The notes: generated by a model not told the origin, from the sequence alone. A DNA stretch of 64,000 nucleotides from Nitzschia sp. DOCU1 (GCA_951394045.1 OX596000.1:744001-808000); one strand, 5' to 3'; numbered from the stretch's first letter, positions 20,161 to 32,984 are shown. Translations and numbers: made by a program.

Positions 20161-20877
20161 ACGAGGATGGATGGGATAAAAGCAAACATGCAAGAAGCAA
20201 CACTATGGACTAGTTGTGGGTGTCAATTATTATTTCTTTTAAAGTATCAAAACGACTATGAATGTTTATAGAGACAAACGAAATTTTAAAAATCTCAGGA
20301 ATGTTCTGATGATAGTCACATTGATACAGAGGTTAAATTGCAAACTTCACACCAAAACCTTGCGTTTCGTTCGGGGCCCTGTTGCAACCATGTGGTCATG
20401 TCGTATTGTCTTGGGAATCTCCTACTACTACCACCGGTAGGCACTCTTGCTTTCATTTCGACCTGTTTTGCGCTCGTGCCATTCTCGGATTACTACTAGA
20501 GTGTGTACTCTACGCTGCTTTAACTACTTTACTCCTGCAACTACTACTATCTCCAAGGCATAACTACCGTAGCATGGTTGCCTTGGCAACAAGACCACCA
20601 CGTCTAGCACAGCATGCTAATTTTATAGATAGAGACACAAAGCAAGCCAATGCGTACCCACATGTTCGACCGATCCGACTGAACGTTTTCTTCCGGCTTC
20701 GTTGCGCGACGAAAGAGCTCGGTCCTTTATGCCGAGTGCGGCAAAACAAGGTGCCATCATCGTTATCACCATCCTTGTTGAGACCGACTCGAATCATCGT
20801 CACCAAGAAGAGGAAGTCAATTCTTTTTGTAGAAACTTCTTCTACTACTGTCAGAAGTCTACTTTCACGCTTCAATA
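20161..20877. other. Intergenic region upstream of RPN11, nothing firm
   Basis: This 717-bp stretch holds the 3' flank of the CRAL-TRIO gene and the RPN11 promoter. Frames within it are short and resemble no protein. No tRNA or repeat was found. Confidence 0.35.
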
Positions 20878-21816
20878 ATGGAACGATTGCAGCAACTCAT
20901 GCGTGGCATGCCCGGAGGCGGTGGCCTCGGCGGTGCGGGTGGATCCGATTCTCCCAGCCCCGACTGTGCGGAAAAGGTCCATGTCTCTTCCCTGGCACTG
21001 TTGAAAATGCTCAAGCACGGACGGGCCGGTGTTCCCATGGAAGTCATGGGCCTCATGTTGGGTCAGTTTGTTGATGATTACACCATCAATTGTGTAGATG
21101 TCTTTGCCATGCCACAGTCAGGAACGTCGGTGAGTGTTGAAGCCGTTGATCCCGTCTTTCAGACGCGCATGTTGGATATGCTCAAGCAGACGGGGCGTCC
21201 CGAGATGGTGGTGGGATGGTATCACTCGCATCCTGGATTTGGATGCTGGTTGTCGTCGACAGATATCAATACCCAGTCCTCCTTTGAGGCCTTGAATAGC
21301 CGGGCCGTGGCGTTGGTGGTGGATCCGATCCAGTCCGTCAAGGGGAAAGTGGTGATTGATTGCTTTCGATTAATCAATCCTCAATTGATGATGCTGGGAC
21401 AAGAACCTCGGCAGACTACGAGTAATATCGGGCACTTGCAAAAGCCATCGATTCAGGCATTGATTCATGGACTCAACCGACACTACTATTCGATTGTCAT
21501 TGACTATCGCAAGAATGAATTAGAAGAACAAATGCTTATGAATTTGCACAAGCGCAACTGGACGCATGGCCTGTCGCTTGAAAAGTTTGAAGATCATCAA
21601 GCTTCGAATGAAAAGTTTGTCGAAAAGATGCTCAAACTCACCAAGGATTACAATGAGCGCGTTCAGCAAGAAGAGGGCAAGTCTGTGGAACAGATTCTAG
21701 TGGATAATGTGGGAAAGATTGATCCGAAGCGACACTTGGAGACTTCGGTTTCGGAGCTCATGAGCTCGAATATCATTCAATGCCTGGGAACAATGTTGGA
21801 TACCGTTGTCTTTTAA
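20878..21816 (+). CDS. RPN11: 26S proteasome lid deubiquitinase Rpn11/PSMD14
   Basis: Single exon, 312 aa, full family length. The MPN+ domain has the JAMM zinc motif [14 protein letters not shown] with His116, His118 and Asp129, and the upstream glutamate in [11 protein letters not shown]. The insert and C-terminal helices ([24 protein letters not shown]) match Rpn11 rather than Rpn8 or CSN5. Rpn11 removes ubiquitin chains from substrates as they enter the 26S proteasome. The N-terminal Gly-rich segment ([13 protein letters not shown]) is typical of the subunit. All catalytic residues are present. Confidence 0.98.
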   Translation: MERLQQLMRGMPGGGGLGGAGGSDSPSPDCAEKVHVSSLALLKMLKHGRAGVPMEVMGLMLGQFVDDYTINCVDVFAMPQSGTSVSVEAVDPVFQTRMLDMLKQTGRPEMVVGWYHSHPGFGCWLSSTDINTQSSFEALNSRAVALVVDPIQSVKGKVVIDCFRLINPQLMMLGQEPRQTTSNIGHLQKPSIQALIHGLNRHYYSIVIDYRKNELEEQMLMNLHKRNWTHGLSLEKFEDHQASNEKFVEKMLKLTKDYNERVQQEEGKSVEQILVDNVGKIDPKRHLETSVSELMSSNIIQCLGTMLDTVVF

Positions 21817-22044
21817 CAATGCTAGGAAATGACATTTGCATTTGTACATTTTGGATCCTGCGTTATCTGCGCAAGTTTTGCATGCCAGATGACGCAGCAA
21901 GTAGAGTCTCAGGGCTACAACGAAACGCATCGAAGGTGCAATGACCCCCTTTCGTATGGCTCTTTGCTGCCCTTATTTGTTTCGTCTGTCACTCGATTCC
22001 ACAATTTCAGGCTGTACGACGGGTTAGGACGCAGCTTGGCTAGG

Positions 22045-23094
22045 CTAGCTGGCGGAGGACGAGGAAGACCGTCGGACTCGAAACTCAATCACCAGATCCC
22101 CTCGTTCTGGTCCCCCTTTGATGGGCATGCCTTTGGAAGGAATTACCATGCGTTTGCCATGTGGTACTACAACCGTAGTATCGCCTTCCTTGGGAATGTG
22201 TTTGGACCATGTCTCGCCTGTCGGCAATGGCACGTTCAACTTGATCCCCCCATGTGTTTGCGATTCCGAGATCCAACAGGTATAGTACAAATCGTTACCA
22301 TGTCGTCGTAAATAGGCATGCGGTGTTTCTTGTACTTGAAACACCATGGTCGCTGCAAAGTCTGGGGAAGCCCCAAAGGTAATCTTGGTGCCTTCCTTCC
22401 ATCCCGGTTTGAGGTGAATTTCAAAAATCTTTTCTTGACCTTGATACTGAACTTTCATCTTTTTGGTCCGTCCCGTGGCAAGATCTTCTAATGTACATTT
22501 GAGTGGTTGGGTATACGCCTGTGGAGAAGTACTTGGTCCCGGACTTTTTCTCCGCCGGGGTGACGGCGGGGCACTCCCAGTCGAGGAAGAAAAGAAAGTG
22601 CTTCCTCCAGCACTTCCCATCATTTGACGCAAAATCTCCGAAAGGTCTATATTACCATCAATCCCACCAAATGAAAAGGTTTCCGTTCGAAATCCTTGTC
22701 CACCATTGCCGCTGCCTGAACTAAAAAAGCTAGTAAATGGATGACCATGTGACCCCGATCCAGCACCAGCAGCAGTCCCAAACGGAAATCCTCCAGCTCC
22801 TGCTCCTCCTTGTAAACCAGCTTCTCCAAATTGATCATAAACTTGTCGTTTCTCGGGGTCCGACAAACAATCGTAGGCTTTGGAGAGTTCCTTAAATTCT
22901 TCTTCATTTCCACCCTTATCGGGGTGATGTTTTAACGCCAGTTTTCTATAGGCCTTTTTGATATCCTTGTCTGTAGCGGTCTTGGTGACCCCCAAAAGAT
23001 CATAATACGATTTGCTTGCTGTACATTCTACCAAACCGCATAGAAAAGACCCTACCAGCAGCACCAGCAGATTGAAAAATCGGCGCGAAAGCAT
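22045..23094 (-). CDS. Secretory-pathway DnaJ (HSP40 type B) co-chaperone
   Basis: Single exon, 349 aa from ATG 23094. Residues 1-28 form a signal sequence or anchor ([20 protein letters not shown]). The J domain follows at about 32-95 with the intact HPD in [11 protein letters not shown] and the closing [14 protein letters not shown] Gly/Phe-rich region covers about 100-165. The substrate-binding half starts at [20 protein letters not shown] and ends [20 protein letters not shown], the class B pattern without a zinc finger. It would recruit an HSP70 such as BiP, probably in the ER. No KDEL-type tail is present (ends RRSSSSSAS). Confidence 0.92.
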   Translation of the reverse strand: MLSRRFFNLLVLLVGSFLCGLVECTASKSYYDLLGVTKTATDKDIKKAYRKLALKHHPDKGGNEEEFKELSKAYDCLSDPEKRQVYDQFGEAGLQGGAGAGGFPFGTAAGAGSGSHGHPFTSFFSSGSGNGGQGFRTETFSFGGIDGNIDLSEILRQMMGSAGGSTFFSSSTGSAPPSPRRRKSPGPSTSPQAYTQPLKCTLEDLATGRTKKMKVQYQGQEKIFEIHLKPGWKEGTKITFGASPDFAATMVFQVQETPHAYLRRHGNDLYYTCWISESQTHGGIKLNVPLPTGETWSKHIPKEGDTTVVVPHGKRMVIPSKGMPIKGGPERGDLVIEFRVRRSSSSSAS

Positions 23095-23532
23095 GGAAAC
23101 TGGCTTTTTCACCACGACTGACTACCGCAGCGTAGTTCTAGAGCGCCGATAAATGAATTTTCCAGTAGTGCAAAATCGACCGGGAGGGTTTCTTCCACCT
23201 TGTGTAGTTGTTGTCGTTCCAAATGTGTGACCTTGTTCCACTAACTGCCTTTTTGTTTTGCACTACAACGTTGAAGGCAATCGAAATCTTCTTGTGCGTC
23301 GTCTTGGAGGGAGAAATCGGGAGGACGGCACGGGTGAGGGACTGACGCTGTGGAGGCGCAGAAACCGCCACGCGTAATATTCGATCGAATTATTCGATCA
23401 TGACGACGGCATGCAAAAGAGAGGATTTCACGCGCCGGTCGAACCCTTGGAGCAAATTTTCAATAGATGTGCCCTCCGCCAATTTGCGATTTTTGTTTCT
23501 CTGCGGGTATTTGAGGTTTTACTTGACCCTGA
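23095..23532. other. Intergenic region upstream of the DnaJ gene with a 12-bp palindrome
   Basis: The 12-bp perfect palindrome ATTCGATCGAAT lies at 23379-23390 and is followed at once by the half copy TATTCGATCA. It sits about 290 bp upstream of the DnaJ start. Otherwise nothing was recognised. Confidence 0.35.
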
Positions 23533-24342
23533 AAAGAGGAAGCTCAGATTTCAGAAGGGAGCACCTGTGATAGCAGCCAGGTTGGCATAATCTCCGCCGC
23601 CAATACATTAAGAATCATCTATTTCACCCCGGCAGCAACACCACGAGAGATCTTCCCGACTTCGCTTATTATTCCGATTACAACAAGAACAATGAACGAA
23701 GCAAACCCTGACCAAGATATGTGTCGCAACAAAGTGCAGCTTTCTTGGGATCCTCAGAAACATGTCGGTTACGTGGGAATCTACAAATAACATACCGTCA
23801 ACAAACGAGGTGAAGAAGTTCAATGCCTCCGCTTCAAGTTCATGAACATGTACTCGTCGGCGGAAGACCATGCGTTGATTGAGGCAAAACTTTAATCCTC
23901 CACGAATGGGATTATTCTTCGTCAGCCGGTACTGTCGGCTCACTTCAGGGATACAATGATGGTGCAACTCATAAATCGGGAATGGGCGTTGGAATCAGGT
24001 GAGACTAACGAGCTCAACATCCTCAACATGGAGAGGGCTATGCTTGAGAAGGCGGTTATAGCCAACAAGTTTCCAGTGAAAAGAATTCACTACATCTTTC
24101 CGGATAACATCACTTGCAACAACTTGTCATTCAACGAAGACAAAGAAGGAAACAATCCGAATGATTCCTTTTCTCTTCGTCGCTATGTTGACCTTGAACC
24201 GTGGTTGACTTAGAAGAATATGGAATTGGTGGTGGCAGATGTCGACATTGAGCAGCTGCGATGGATGAGACCGAGGACCGTCAAATCAAGGACGCATAGA
24301 AGGGCCACACGAGCGAAGCAACGGAGGCACTGTCAGCTATGA
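23533..24342 (+). pseudogene. Decayed coding frame with three in-frame stops
   Basis: One frame reads about 270 codons from 23533 to a TGA at 24340 with only three stops: TAA 23788, TAA 23893 and TAG 24211. Chance would give about a dozen. Between them the translation looks protein-like: MNEANPDQDMCRNKVQ, LRFKFMNMYSSAEDHALIEA, ILNMERAMLEKAVIANKF and DSFSLRRYVDLEPWLT. I recognise no family. It lacks an intact start region, and no intron pattern removes the stops cleanly. It is best read as a recently disabled gene or a fossil of a repeated element. Confidence 0.45.
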
Positions 24343-24584
24343 AACGTTGTAGTGGAGTTAAGCCTATCATGCTGTGATGTGCGTCTTTGTTCCTTTATTT
24401 TTGCTTAAATTTTAATCGATATGCATGGACTTGTTGACGCTTGCAAATAGAGTAGAAAATACATTGACATTGTTCGCAACTGCAAGTCTCAGTGCGACAC
24501 TTTTGTCCGGAACCCCTAATCCCCTTCATCATAGAAAGCAAATCGCGAAATGTTAGCTTTCGTTCGCTGGCGTTCCCGCCAGTT

Positions 24585-24600
24585 CCCCCCCCCCCCCCCC
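24585..24600. repeat. Poly-C tract of 16 bases next to a small hairpin
   Basis: Sixteen consecutive C lie just past the stop of the cyclase/PDE gene, preceded by the inverted repeat CTGGCG-TTCC-CGCCAG (24567-24582). On the mRNA strand it is a G run following the stop codon. It could be a length-variable tract or a 3'-UTR structure. Long homopolymers are also error-prone in assemblies. Confidence 0.6.
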
Positions 24601-24605
24601 TACTT

Positions 24606-27600
24606 CTACTTCACAGCTTCCCCGTGTGAGCCAGTAGTGGCGGTAGTTTCGCGCTCCTCGACCGTGTGTTTGTTCTCAACCTTTTGTAACATTTCTGCCA
24701 CAATCGCCTTTCCTTCCTTCTCCCACATCGAACGATTAGACTTGGCATAATCCAGATTTTCATCGCTGGTAGGACCGAAAACTCCACAGTCTCGAAGCTT
24801 CTGAGAAAGAGGAATGATGTAAAAGTCGAAGAATCCTAGTTCGCCCTGATACCAAGTGTCGGCCGGATTTTTTTCGGCCCTACCATCCACATACGCTTGA
24901 TAGCATTCCTCGAATAGCCTTTCGTTCCACTTGCGATAAATGCTGTTCAAATGAAGGAGTGAGTTTCTTGTCGTTCTTATCTTGTGTCAAACGCAGTACC
25001 ACTAACTAGAATGAACGTACCTCCAGTGCTGGCAAGTGTGGGCTACATCTGCGGCTTGAATAAGGTGCTCAATCACAATGGTGGCCTTACGATTCATGGC
25101 ATCGCGCTCCGTCTCGAGGGCTGCGGAGCTGGAACTTTCGTTTTCAGTAAACGCCCTTGCCCACCGTCGATTTCGAAGTTCCTTGAGTTCAGCGTCGCCC
25201 AAGTCGGTCGCCATGACGCTGTTGGAAACAGATGTAAGAATAGACGAAGCATAATATATCAAAAACCACACCGTGTCAGTGCGTAGTCTCACCTGTTGAT
25301 CACCAACTGGCGGAACCGCTTGAGTTCCTTGTCGTCGCTACAGATACACTGACGAAGGGCGTCAAAACTGGGCTCCATTAGAATGTCCCAAGCCACGTCG
25401 AAAGACTTTTGCTCGGCGACACTCCTCTTCTTGTACACAGACGCCATTCGTTCATTTTCCACAATCAGTCGAGGGTTCGGTACTCCTGGGTGGTCGACGT
25501 CCTACAAGAGAATGGACTCAAAAGTTGGAAAAATCAAGCAGGCAATCAACGATCCATCAAGCCCGCAACAACTTACGTGAATCAATGCTGAGAACACACA
25601 GGCAAACTGGGTCAGTGGGTCGGATGTTATGCCGTAGGTATGCTGGTGCAACGCCAACATAGAGCTGGTTCTATTTCGGTCGTCCTCAAGGTCAATCTCT
25701 TTCCCAGCAAGAATGCGATTCAAGAACTTTTGAATCGCCATCACCACATATGATGCGTGGGCGAAGTTATGGAAAGGCTGCAACAAACAAGACGAGCCAC
25801 ACGTTAGCATCACAAGTAGAAAAAGTAGTGGAACTTGAACTCGACAAACGACTCACGTTGGGATTGTACATAGAGGCGATTATGCCAACATAGTTTCTCA
25901 ATTGCTCCACGACGATTTCGTCCAGCTCGAAATCTCCCTTCTCGCGGCTTCGTTTCAGAGCTCGCTTGTCAAAGTCTGGAAGCTCGATGATCTCTTTCAC
26001 TTCTTCGAGCGGCATTGTATAGTCCGCGTCTTCCCCGTAATTGACCGGGTCCAAGGAGCTACGTCGCGCAGTGTCACGCTGGACCACGATTTGTTTAATC
26101 AGATTCTTCAGGATTTCAACGTTGAAGTCAACCCATCGTTTCTCGCTGTCGTCATGACCTGTAAGGAGATCCCCATTATCAGACGATCCGTCGTGGGATG
26201 ACGCCACATTTGACACAGTGCCGTCGCGGTCACCGTCAGTAGAACCCTGGCGGCCTCGAGTAAGCCAGTATGTCTGCACTGTCCCCTTTGTTGCTATTTC
26301 AATCGGGGACTCTCTCTTCGAAACCCAACGCTTGCGGCCCAACTTGATCAAAAGGTTGGCGGTCGTTTCGGATAGGTGGATTTTTCCAACTTCGCCGTGG
26401 GCGTGGATGAGACTTGTGGTGGTCATAGTATCACCAAAAAGCTGAAATCTTCCACCTTTTCCCTTGGTGAATCCTCCAGTCACCGGGCCAGAGTGAATTC
26501 CAATCCTGAGCGACACGTCTGCAGTGTCTGGCCCGTATTGTACTTCCAGCTGCTTCGACAGCAAATCCATTTTCTTCAGGCAGTCCGACGCGAATCTCGC
26601 GATGGCTAGGGCATGATCGGCCTGAGCGTCCGGTATGCCGGTGGCCGCAACGTATTGTTCTCGGACAGTCTCAACCTTGAAAACGTTATGCTTTGCAGCG
26701 ACTTTATCCAGGGATTCGTACAGCTGTTCAAGGAACTTGAAGACCTGAACTGGTTCCCGGACAGAAGACCATGCAGTGAAGCCGGTTACATCCGCAACCA
26801 TGATTGAAGTGTTCAAGAAGAGATCCGGGAGCGGCTCCTCGTTCTCCACTACCGCACCTCTTGATAGGAACTTCGGCAGAATGTACACAAGCATTGCCAC
26901 AAGAGAATCTGTGCTCAACAGCAAGCTTTGGTAGCCCATCAGCTTTGCTGTCTGAAAATCCTCCGTAAGGACTGTGTAAGCAATCACACGGAGCAACAAA
27001 AACAATAGATGCGTATATATCATTCGCGACATCGTCATAGTGTCATTCAAATCTTCTTTGATGGCACTGGCGATCACAGAGACCATGGCACTAGCAACAA
27101 TAACGAAGCCCTGCCATCCCAAACTGATGTAAATCCAGAAGTCTGCTTCGGATCCACAAGTATCGAAAACTGCGACAATAGTTTCGCCATCCGTTGTGAT
27201 CTCCTCTGTGAGATCGTAGTCAAATGTCTTGATTAACGGATCGACGATCGTCCAGACAACGACGTAGGTGCAAACGGCACCAACACCAACGGCAGTCCAA
27301 AAATAAAGGTGCTTTGCTTTCAACCTGACCCGCTGCATTGCCTTGCCTTTGCTTGCAAGCTTGCTGATGGCGTAGATACGATAGAGGACAGGTACAAACT
27401 GAACGGCCAAACCGATGTTGACGAGCCAGGGCACGGAAACGCACAGTGAGTCTGTTGGCGGAAGAGCCAAGCAGAGAGCGCCAATAGAAACCAAGAAAAG
27501 CCCGAGCAATAGCAAAACCAGGAACTCTGGCTGTGCATAATACACCACGGTGGTCTTTCTCATATGGTATGTTGCACCAAGGAGCAAAATCACCAACAAA

Positions 27601-29398
27601 ATCGCCAGAGACGCGGCAACCAGAGCAGTAACAAAAAGACCGCTCTTCGTCGTATCTTCAATCTGAAATTTGCGAGGATACGTCGGAGGAATGAATGACA
27701 GCATTTCCTCAAGATTGTCGACGAACCAGTGGCAAACAGCGTGGCGAGAGGCGAAATCGCCAAGCTCAGCAGCCATGTCCTTCGTCCGGACAAAAATTTC
27801 TCCCAATTGCAAGTGAGAGATTTGAAAGTTGGCCACGGTATCGTATGCCGGGCTCCACAGAGGTTCAGGAAGGTCAGGGCTGTGCGTGAAGTCGTAAAGA
27901 TTCTGGGACATGGCCTTTTTCAAAAACTGAGGGTCGTAGTCGCAAGCTCCGCCCGGGCTACCAATGTTCGTCTGCAGGTCGTTGGTGCATCGACTGTCAA
28001 CAGGGGCCCGGGCATCTACACACTTTTGGGTCGGGGGAGGTAGGATGACCTTTGTCATTTCTGCGTCTGTCCCGATATACTTGTCGTATAGCGGATCAGG
28101 GTACCACCAAACCATGACAACGTCGCTCTTGGTCCTATGCAGAGAAAGAACAGATTGAAAGTGAGACTGTGTTCAACAAAAACCGCGGACGAAAGGAACA
28201 AAACACTTACCAATTCGCCGCAGCATAGATTTGCGGAAGAAAATCGATCTGGTAGCCACCGACAACATCGTCCCCACTCCCTTTCAAGGCGATGCCCAAG
28301 TGGTGCGTCTGCTGTATTGTATGAGACCCCCAGTTGCAGGGGAAATCAACGATGCTGCCTGTACAGTCAGTATTGTTCACGCAGTCGTTTTCTTCAGTAG
28401 CGCGGAAATGCCCCCAATAGAGGCCCTCGACGAAATAGCTTTGTTCTTCAACCTCGTCCATTGGAGCTCTCACCGCAGTCTCATCAGGCGACGCACAATT
28501 GCTTTGCGATACCTCGTTACAGTAGTCTTTCCAGTTCGTAGGACGCTTGAAAACAGAAGCCAGCTTTTCCCTATTTTCTTCGCCTCCGAGCCCTGTGTAG
28601 GTTACAAGAGAGGGGTCTCTTTCCATCGTAAAACGAGGGACGAACATTTGGTTGCTTCCAAGAGCTCCAGTCTCGCGCAATGGTCCAGAACCATCGATAC
28701 CAGCGCCAGCATCTTCGCCCCATATCTCAGGAATCACATGACCACACGAAACATATGGCTCAGGGTCCTTTGATTTCAGCAGTCTACAATCTCCCGTGTT
28801 ACCCTGAACGATCTGGTCAGCATATCCCCACTCCAAATCATAGTCCAGACGATTCTCAATGTTGTAAAAGTCGAGGTTCAAGCCACGCGCATTCTGTTCA
28901 ATCGACACTGGCACCTCAAGAATTTCGGACAGCAGGATCTGTAGGATCCAAGTACTCTAAAAGTTTTAGGATTCACACAACTGTCAGTTCGATGAACGAG
29001 TTGGGGCAGCCGAAACAAATAACAAACATCATACTTACAAACCAGCTGGATTCCCAATCCTGGCCGAGAATCCGGATTTCCATGTAGTGGTCGTTCCAGG
29101 GCGATTGACGGCAGTACCCTTGTTCGATCGCCTCCGGTGGATCATCCGAGCCACAGACTCGTTTTTTCTTCCATTCTGGCAGAAGCGAGTCAAGACAGCC
29201 ACCATAATGATACGGATTTGTACAAAATCCGCGGTCGCATTTGGAATTGTCCGATACCACAGATTGACAGTCGCTGTCGGATTGACAAGGATACGACGAT
29301 TCCGATACAACGCCTGAGATGGAGACGAACAAAAGAGCAAGGAGGAATAGTAGCGCCTCCCGCTTGGCACTTGTCCACAATGGCTTTGCTGGTGTCAT
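24606..29398 (-). CDS. Receptor-like 7TM protein with class III cyclase domain and cyclic-nucleotide PDE domain
   Basis: Seven exons (29398-29039, 28956-28211, 28134-25857, 25777-25577, 25501-25293, 25218-25021, 24942-24606) give 1442 aa; all six introns (74-82 nt) join in phase. A signal peptide (residues 1-30) is followed by a Cys-containing ectodomain to about 520. Seven hydrophobic segments (about 525-760) have a class C GPCR-like look. The cyclase domain has Asp817 (VADVTGFTAWS) and LFGDT937-938, but Glu861, Thr940 and Leu944 replace the usual metal Asp and transition-state Asn and Arg. The PDE domain is intact: HNFAHAS (His1131), HDVDHPG (His1195/Asp1196) and AADVAH. ATG 29398 gives the signal peptide. 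An alternative acceptor for exon 2 at 28938 is also in frame. Likely role: ligand-gated cyclic-nucleotide turnover at the plasma membrane. Confidence 0.87.
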
Positions 29399-30456
29399 GG
29401 CCACAATGCTTGAGTAGAGAGATTTTTTACTCACAACAAAGAGAGTTTGGGAAGAGTTTTACGTCGAAAAGTGAATGAAGAAAGTGTGAATCTTTGCCGA
29501 GGGGATGTGAATGTCGTGATGACTTTAATGGCGAAAAGACTTCAAAATAATATCTATCCGTCCATCAGGCGGAAATGCGATCACCTTCGAAGTTCTGATT
29601 GGATGCTGAAAGTAAAGGCGCGAGTTCGACTTCTCAGTACGAATAGGGAAGTTGTTCAGGGCATATTCTGCTTCTTGAAAATGACTCTGACTACTCTCAC
29701 CTTCATCCGACGTCCTGCACTCTCCCAGATGCCACGTACGAAATACCAGGTACCCATAGATGTACCGGTAGATGACGATGAGAAAAGAAATACTTTACAA
29801 CCCCGCGAGTAAAATGCTTCCATAGTCTCATCTTCGACACGCATAGAACAAGACTTCCATGATAGTGGTATCCTCTCGTTTGCGGCGGGATATTATACCG
29901 GGCGGTACATAGTTCGACGGCGAAGTGCACTTTCTGTGATGACAATGTATTACTACTGTAGTAGAAGAAGGGACGACGGAGTATTATCTTCTGCTGAATA
30001 TCCTACCTGGTATGTCTTTCATTATGAGGCGGTTAGCCACAGGAGCACTTGCTATGCGATGCGATGCGATGCGATGCTATTGTACGTAATAGCGGATAAG
30101 GCGGCAACGTTTTTCTCTGCCTACTTGGAGTTGTAGTCTTGAATCGAATCATCTGTCCTTTCGGCCTCTCCACGCGCAGAAACGCGCGCGTATTAACGTG
30201 TGGTAACCGTCGGTCGAAACGTTGTGAATGACGGGGTGGTGCCCCAAAATCATGTCGACGATGATGGAAAGTTCATGGAAATATGCCGCAAACGTTTTGT
30301 GACACCACCAACCCTTGCGTACCTTAGATCTTTCTGTTACATTGCTTACTGTATCATCTACACCCTGAGACTAGCGTACTAAGACGAAAAAGTTCTACGA
30401 GCCAAGCTAGGAGCCAAGCTATCTCTCCATTCATCCAAGATTCACAATCCTTCGCC
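29399..30456. other. Divergent intergenic region between the cyclase/PDE and MFS genes
   Basis: About 1 kb between two divergent genes. A plus-strand frame at 29447-29812 resembles nothing known and starts without ATG context. A pentanucleotide repeat lies at 30054-30077 (separate entry). No RNA gene found. Confidence 0.35.
30054..30077. repeat. Pentanucleotide tandem repeat (ATGCG)n
   Basis: Four perfect ATGCG units followed by ATGC, bounded by GCT on the left and by T on the right. It is a simple microsatellite in the promoter region upstream of the MFS gene. Confidence 0.8.
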
Positions 30457-32199
30457 ATGGCGACCAATGAACTACTAGCCGACGTTCTCCCCACAACGTA
30501 CGAGTCCATACCGGCGTCGGAAGACGAGGCAGAAACCTCCGAGGAAGATTCTATCGACAAGCCTTTTGTCCTGTTGGAACTTCCAGTATGGGAAATCGCT
30601 TCTGTCCTCTCGTTGGCATTTTCGTACGGTTGTATCATGACAACGCTCTTTCTCATCACGCTCCCCGTGGAATGTGAACGAATAGAAACCCAGCATGGCA
30701 TTCCCAAAAGTGTGGCACTCGGCATTTTTGTGGCTCTTAGTGGAGCTTCCAACCTGGTGACGCCGCTAATGGGGATGCTGTCAGACACGTACCGGCCTCC
30801 GAGACATTTTGAACTGGGACAACGAATGCCCTACTTTGTCTTTGGAAGCATTTTGAGTACAGTCGGTCTGCTGGGGCAGTACATTGAATCCTATGAGAAG
30901 CTCTGGCTACGATATGGTGTTTTCTACTTTTCTACCATGATTGGACTCAACATTTCCTATGCCATGATGCTGGCAATCATTCCCGATCAGATTCCAAAGA
31001 CGCAGACGGGCACTGCTAATGGTGTTCTGGCACTGCTGTTGGTGCTAGGCTCGCTGTTCGGCTTTGGGTTATTCCATGTATTCTTTTCAACTCGAGTACA
31101 GGATATGTACGGACTCTATGTCTGCGTCGTCATTCTCACGACAATCCTCACGGCGCTTCACGGGCATGATAGAGATGCAATGCTACATCACCAACGTGGA
31201 ATGATCATTAAGAGACAGCCAGGAGAACGACGATCCAAACGTCGCATCATCCTGGGGCCAATCATCTTGCTAAAGACAATGTTATACGATCCGGTTCGAC
31301 GATTGAATCGGACGTCTCTGGCGGCGACCTATAGCATCGACATTGATCGACATCATGATTTTTTCGTTGTGACAGTCTCGCGCCTGTGCTACTACTGCGG
31401 TGGATCCGTCCAAGCGTTCTTCCTCTATTTCCTCCACGACATTATTCGGGTTCAAGATGATGCAGAATCTGGCGTCGCTTATCTGGCAGTCCTGGGTCAA
31501 ATATCGGGCGCCCTCATATGTTATCCCGTCGGATTTTCATCGGATCACATCTTTGGGGGCAGACGCAAACCCTTTGTCTACGTGGCTTGTGCCATTCTTG
31601 GGGCAGTCACCTTCGCCATGATGTTTGCCGGGACCATGCACGATATGGTCATCCTATGCCTAATATTTGGTGCAGGCAATGGTATATACTTGACGATGGA
31701 AACGAGTTTGGCCGTTGATACTCTTCCAGAACACTATGAAGATGGTCCCAATGGTGGACATGCACAACTGCTAGGAAGTAAGTTTTTGAGGATGCAGGTC
31801 TCGCGGTATATCCTTGCCCCCAAGCACTCACCAATCGTTTCTGTCATTTTAGTTTGGGGTGTCGCTGCATTTCTTGGATCCGCGCTGGGTCCCATGATTG
31901 GTAAGTGAGGGAATTAGGAGCACAAGCGCTGACCTCGCTATCTATTACTAACACTCGTGCACCTTTTTAGGTGGTCCACTCTTGTACATCTTTGGGAACA
32001 CTCCCGACGATGAACAGACATATTCACTGCGAGGTATGAACATGGATCCATTACCCATGGTTTGTCTTCGAGTTCGTCAACATTTAACTTTGTCTTTTGT
32101 TTGCTATTTTAAGGCTACATGGTGATTTTGGGTCTTTCAACCTTCTATTTCTTCTTGGCGGCCGTGTCATTACGGTGGGTAAAGAAAAGCGATGTATGA
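30457..32199 (+). CDS. Major facilitator superfamily transporter
   Basis: Four exons (30457-31777, 31853-31900, 31971-32033, 32114-32199) join in phase over introns of 75, 70 and 80 nt, giving 505 aa. About twelve hydrophobic segments are visible. The first half has the MFS loop motif between TM2 and TM3 in the form GMLSDTYRPP, and the second half repeats it as GFSSDHIFGGRRKP. IPKTQTGTANGVLAL resembles the conserved region before TM5 of MFS families related to sugar carriers. The N-terminus is acidic and cytosolic; the C-terminus ends WVKKSDV. I cannot assign a substrate. Confidence 0.85.
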
Positions 32200-32984
32200 T
32201 CATCTTTCAGCCCGTAGGCGTCGCGGGAGGCTACCTTGAGAGTCAAGGTGGAACGTTTCACACAATACGGCGTGTTTCTATTGGGTTGCGTGTCATCGAA
32301 CGCATCCAACGATAACCGTATCTAGGAAGCTGGCAGCACCACAACTCTCTTGCGGTTTGTGGGCTTCAGTATAGTGCTTCTTGGGCAACCCTCTCTTTGA
32401 GAATCCTCCCAACAACAATGGCAGAATAAGCAGATTCCGTCGTCGAATCATCTCATGTATTCCGACAGCTACGGCCTCAAACACTAGATTGCGCGTGATA
32501 AGCGAGTACAAGTTGGAGGGTCATAGTTAGCTACTTGCAATGAGGAGTTGGTGTGGCAGGGACGCAAAAGTAGGCGCGTAGGTACGATTCATATGTACCC
32601 CATCCTCTATGAAAAAACGGGGCACTGTACCGGGCGAGGAAGGGGCACAAGTCACAAAAGTTCCGAATGGCATCTCAACGTTCCTGCTGCCATGCCAACC
32701 AACTTCGGGAGCTTTTTTGGTGCCAGCACTTTTGTAATGCTTTCCACCTCTCAACAAACAGCTTGCGGATCTCGGTGTGCTCTATCGATCTCCTATTCAC
32801 CATTAGTAGGGGTTTCATTCTTCAAAGCTTGAATACAAACAATGGAGCAAAAGTGGTAATGAAGTGTTGAGCCACGACTTTAGTGAATCCAATTTTGAAA
32901 CAGCCAGCGAGAACCCATCTTGCCATTGAGGATCTGCATTGTGTAATCGACTACGGCACTTTTGCCTGAGATTCCATTGTTACA
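32200..32984. other. Intergenic region, nothing recognised
   Basis: About 785 bp between two plus-strand genes. Both strands carry only short frames with no family pattern. It should hold the 3' UTR of the MFS gene and the promoter of the RING gene. Confidence 0.35.

Noticed and set aside
24585..24600. Poly-C run as a functional regulatory element
   Set aside because: Reported only as a repeat; a homopolymer in a 3' flank may be neutral or an assembly artefact, and nothing conserved surrounds it apart from a weak hairpin.
29447..29812. 121-codon plus-strand frame upstream of the cyclase/PDE gene
   Set aside because: Overlaps the likely promoter of two divergent genes and resembles no protein.
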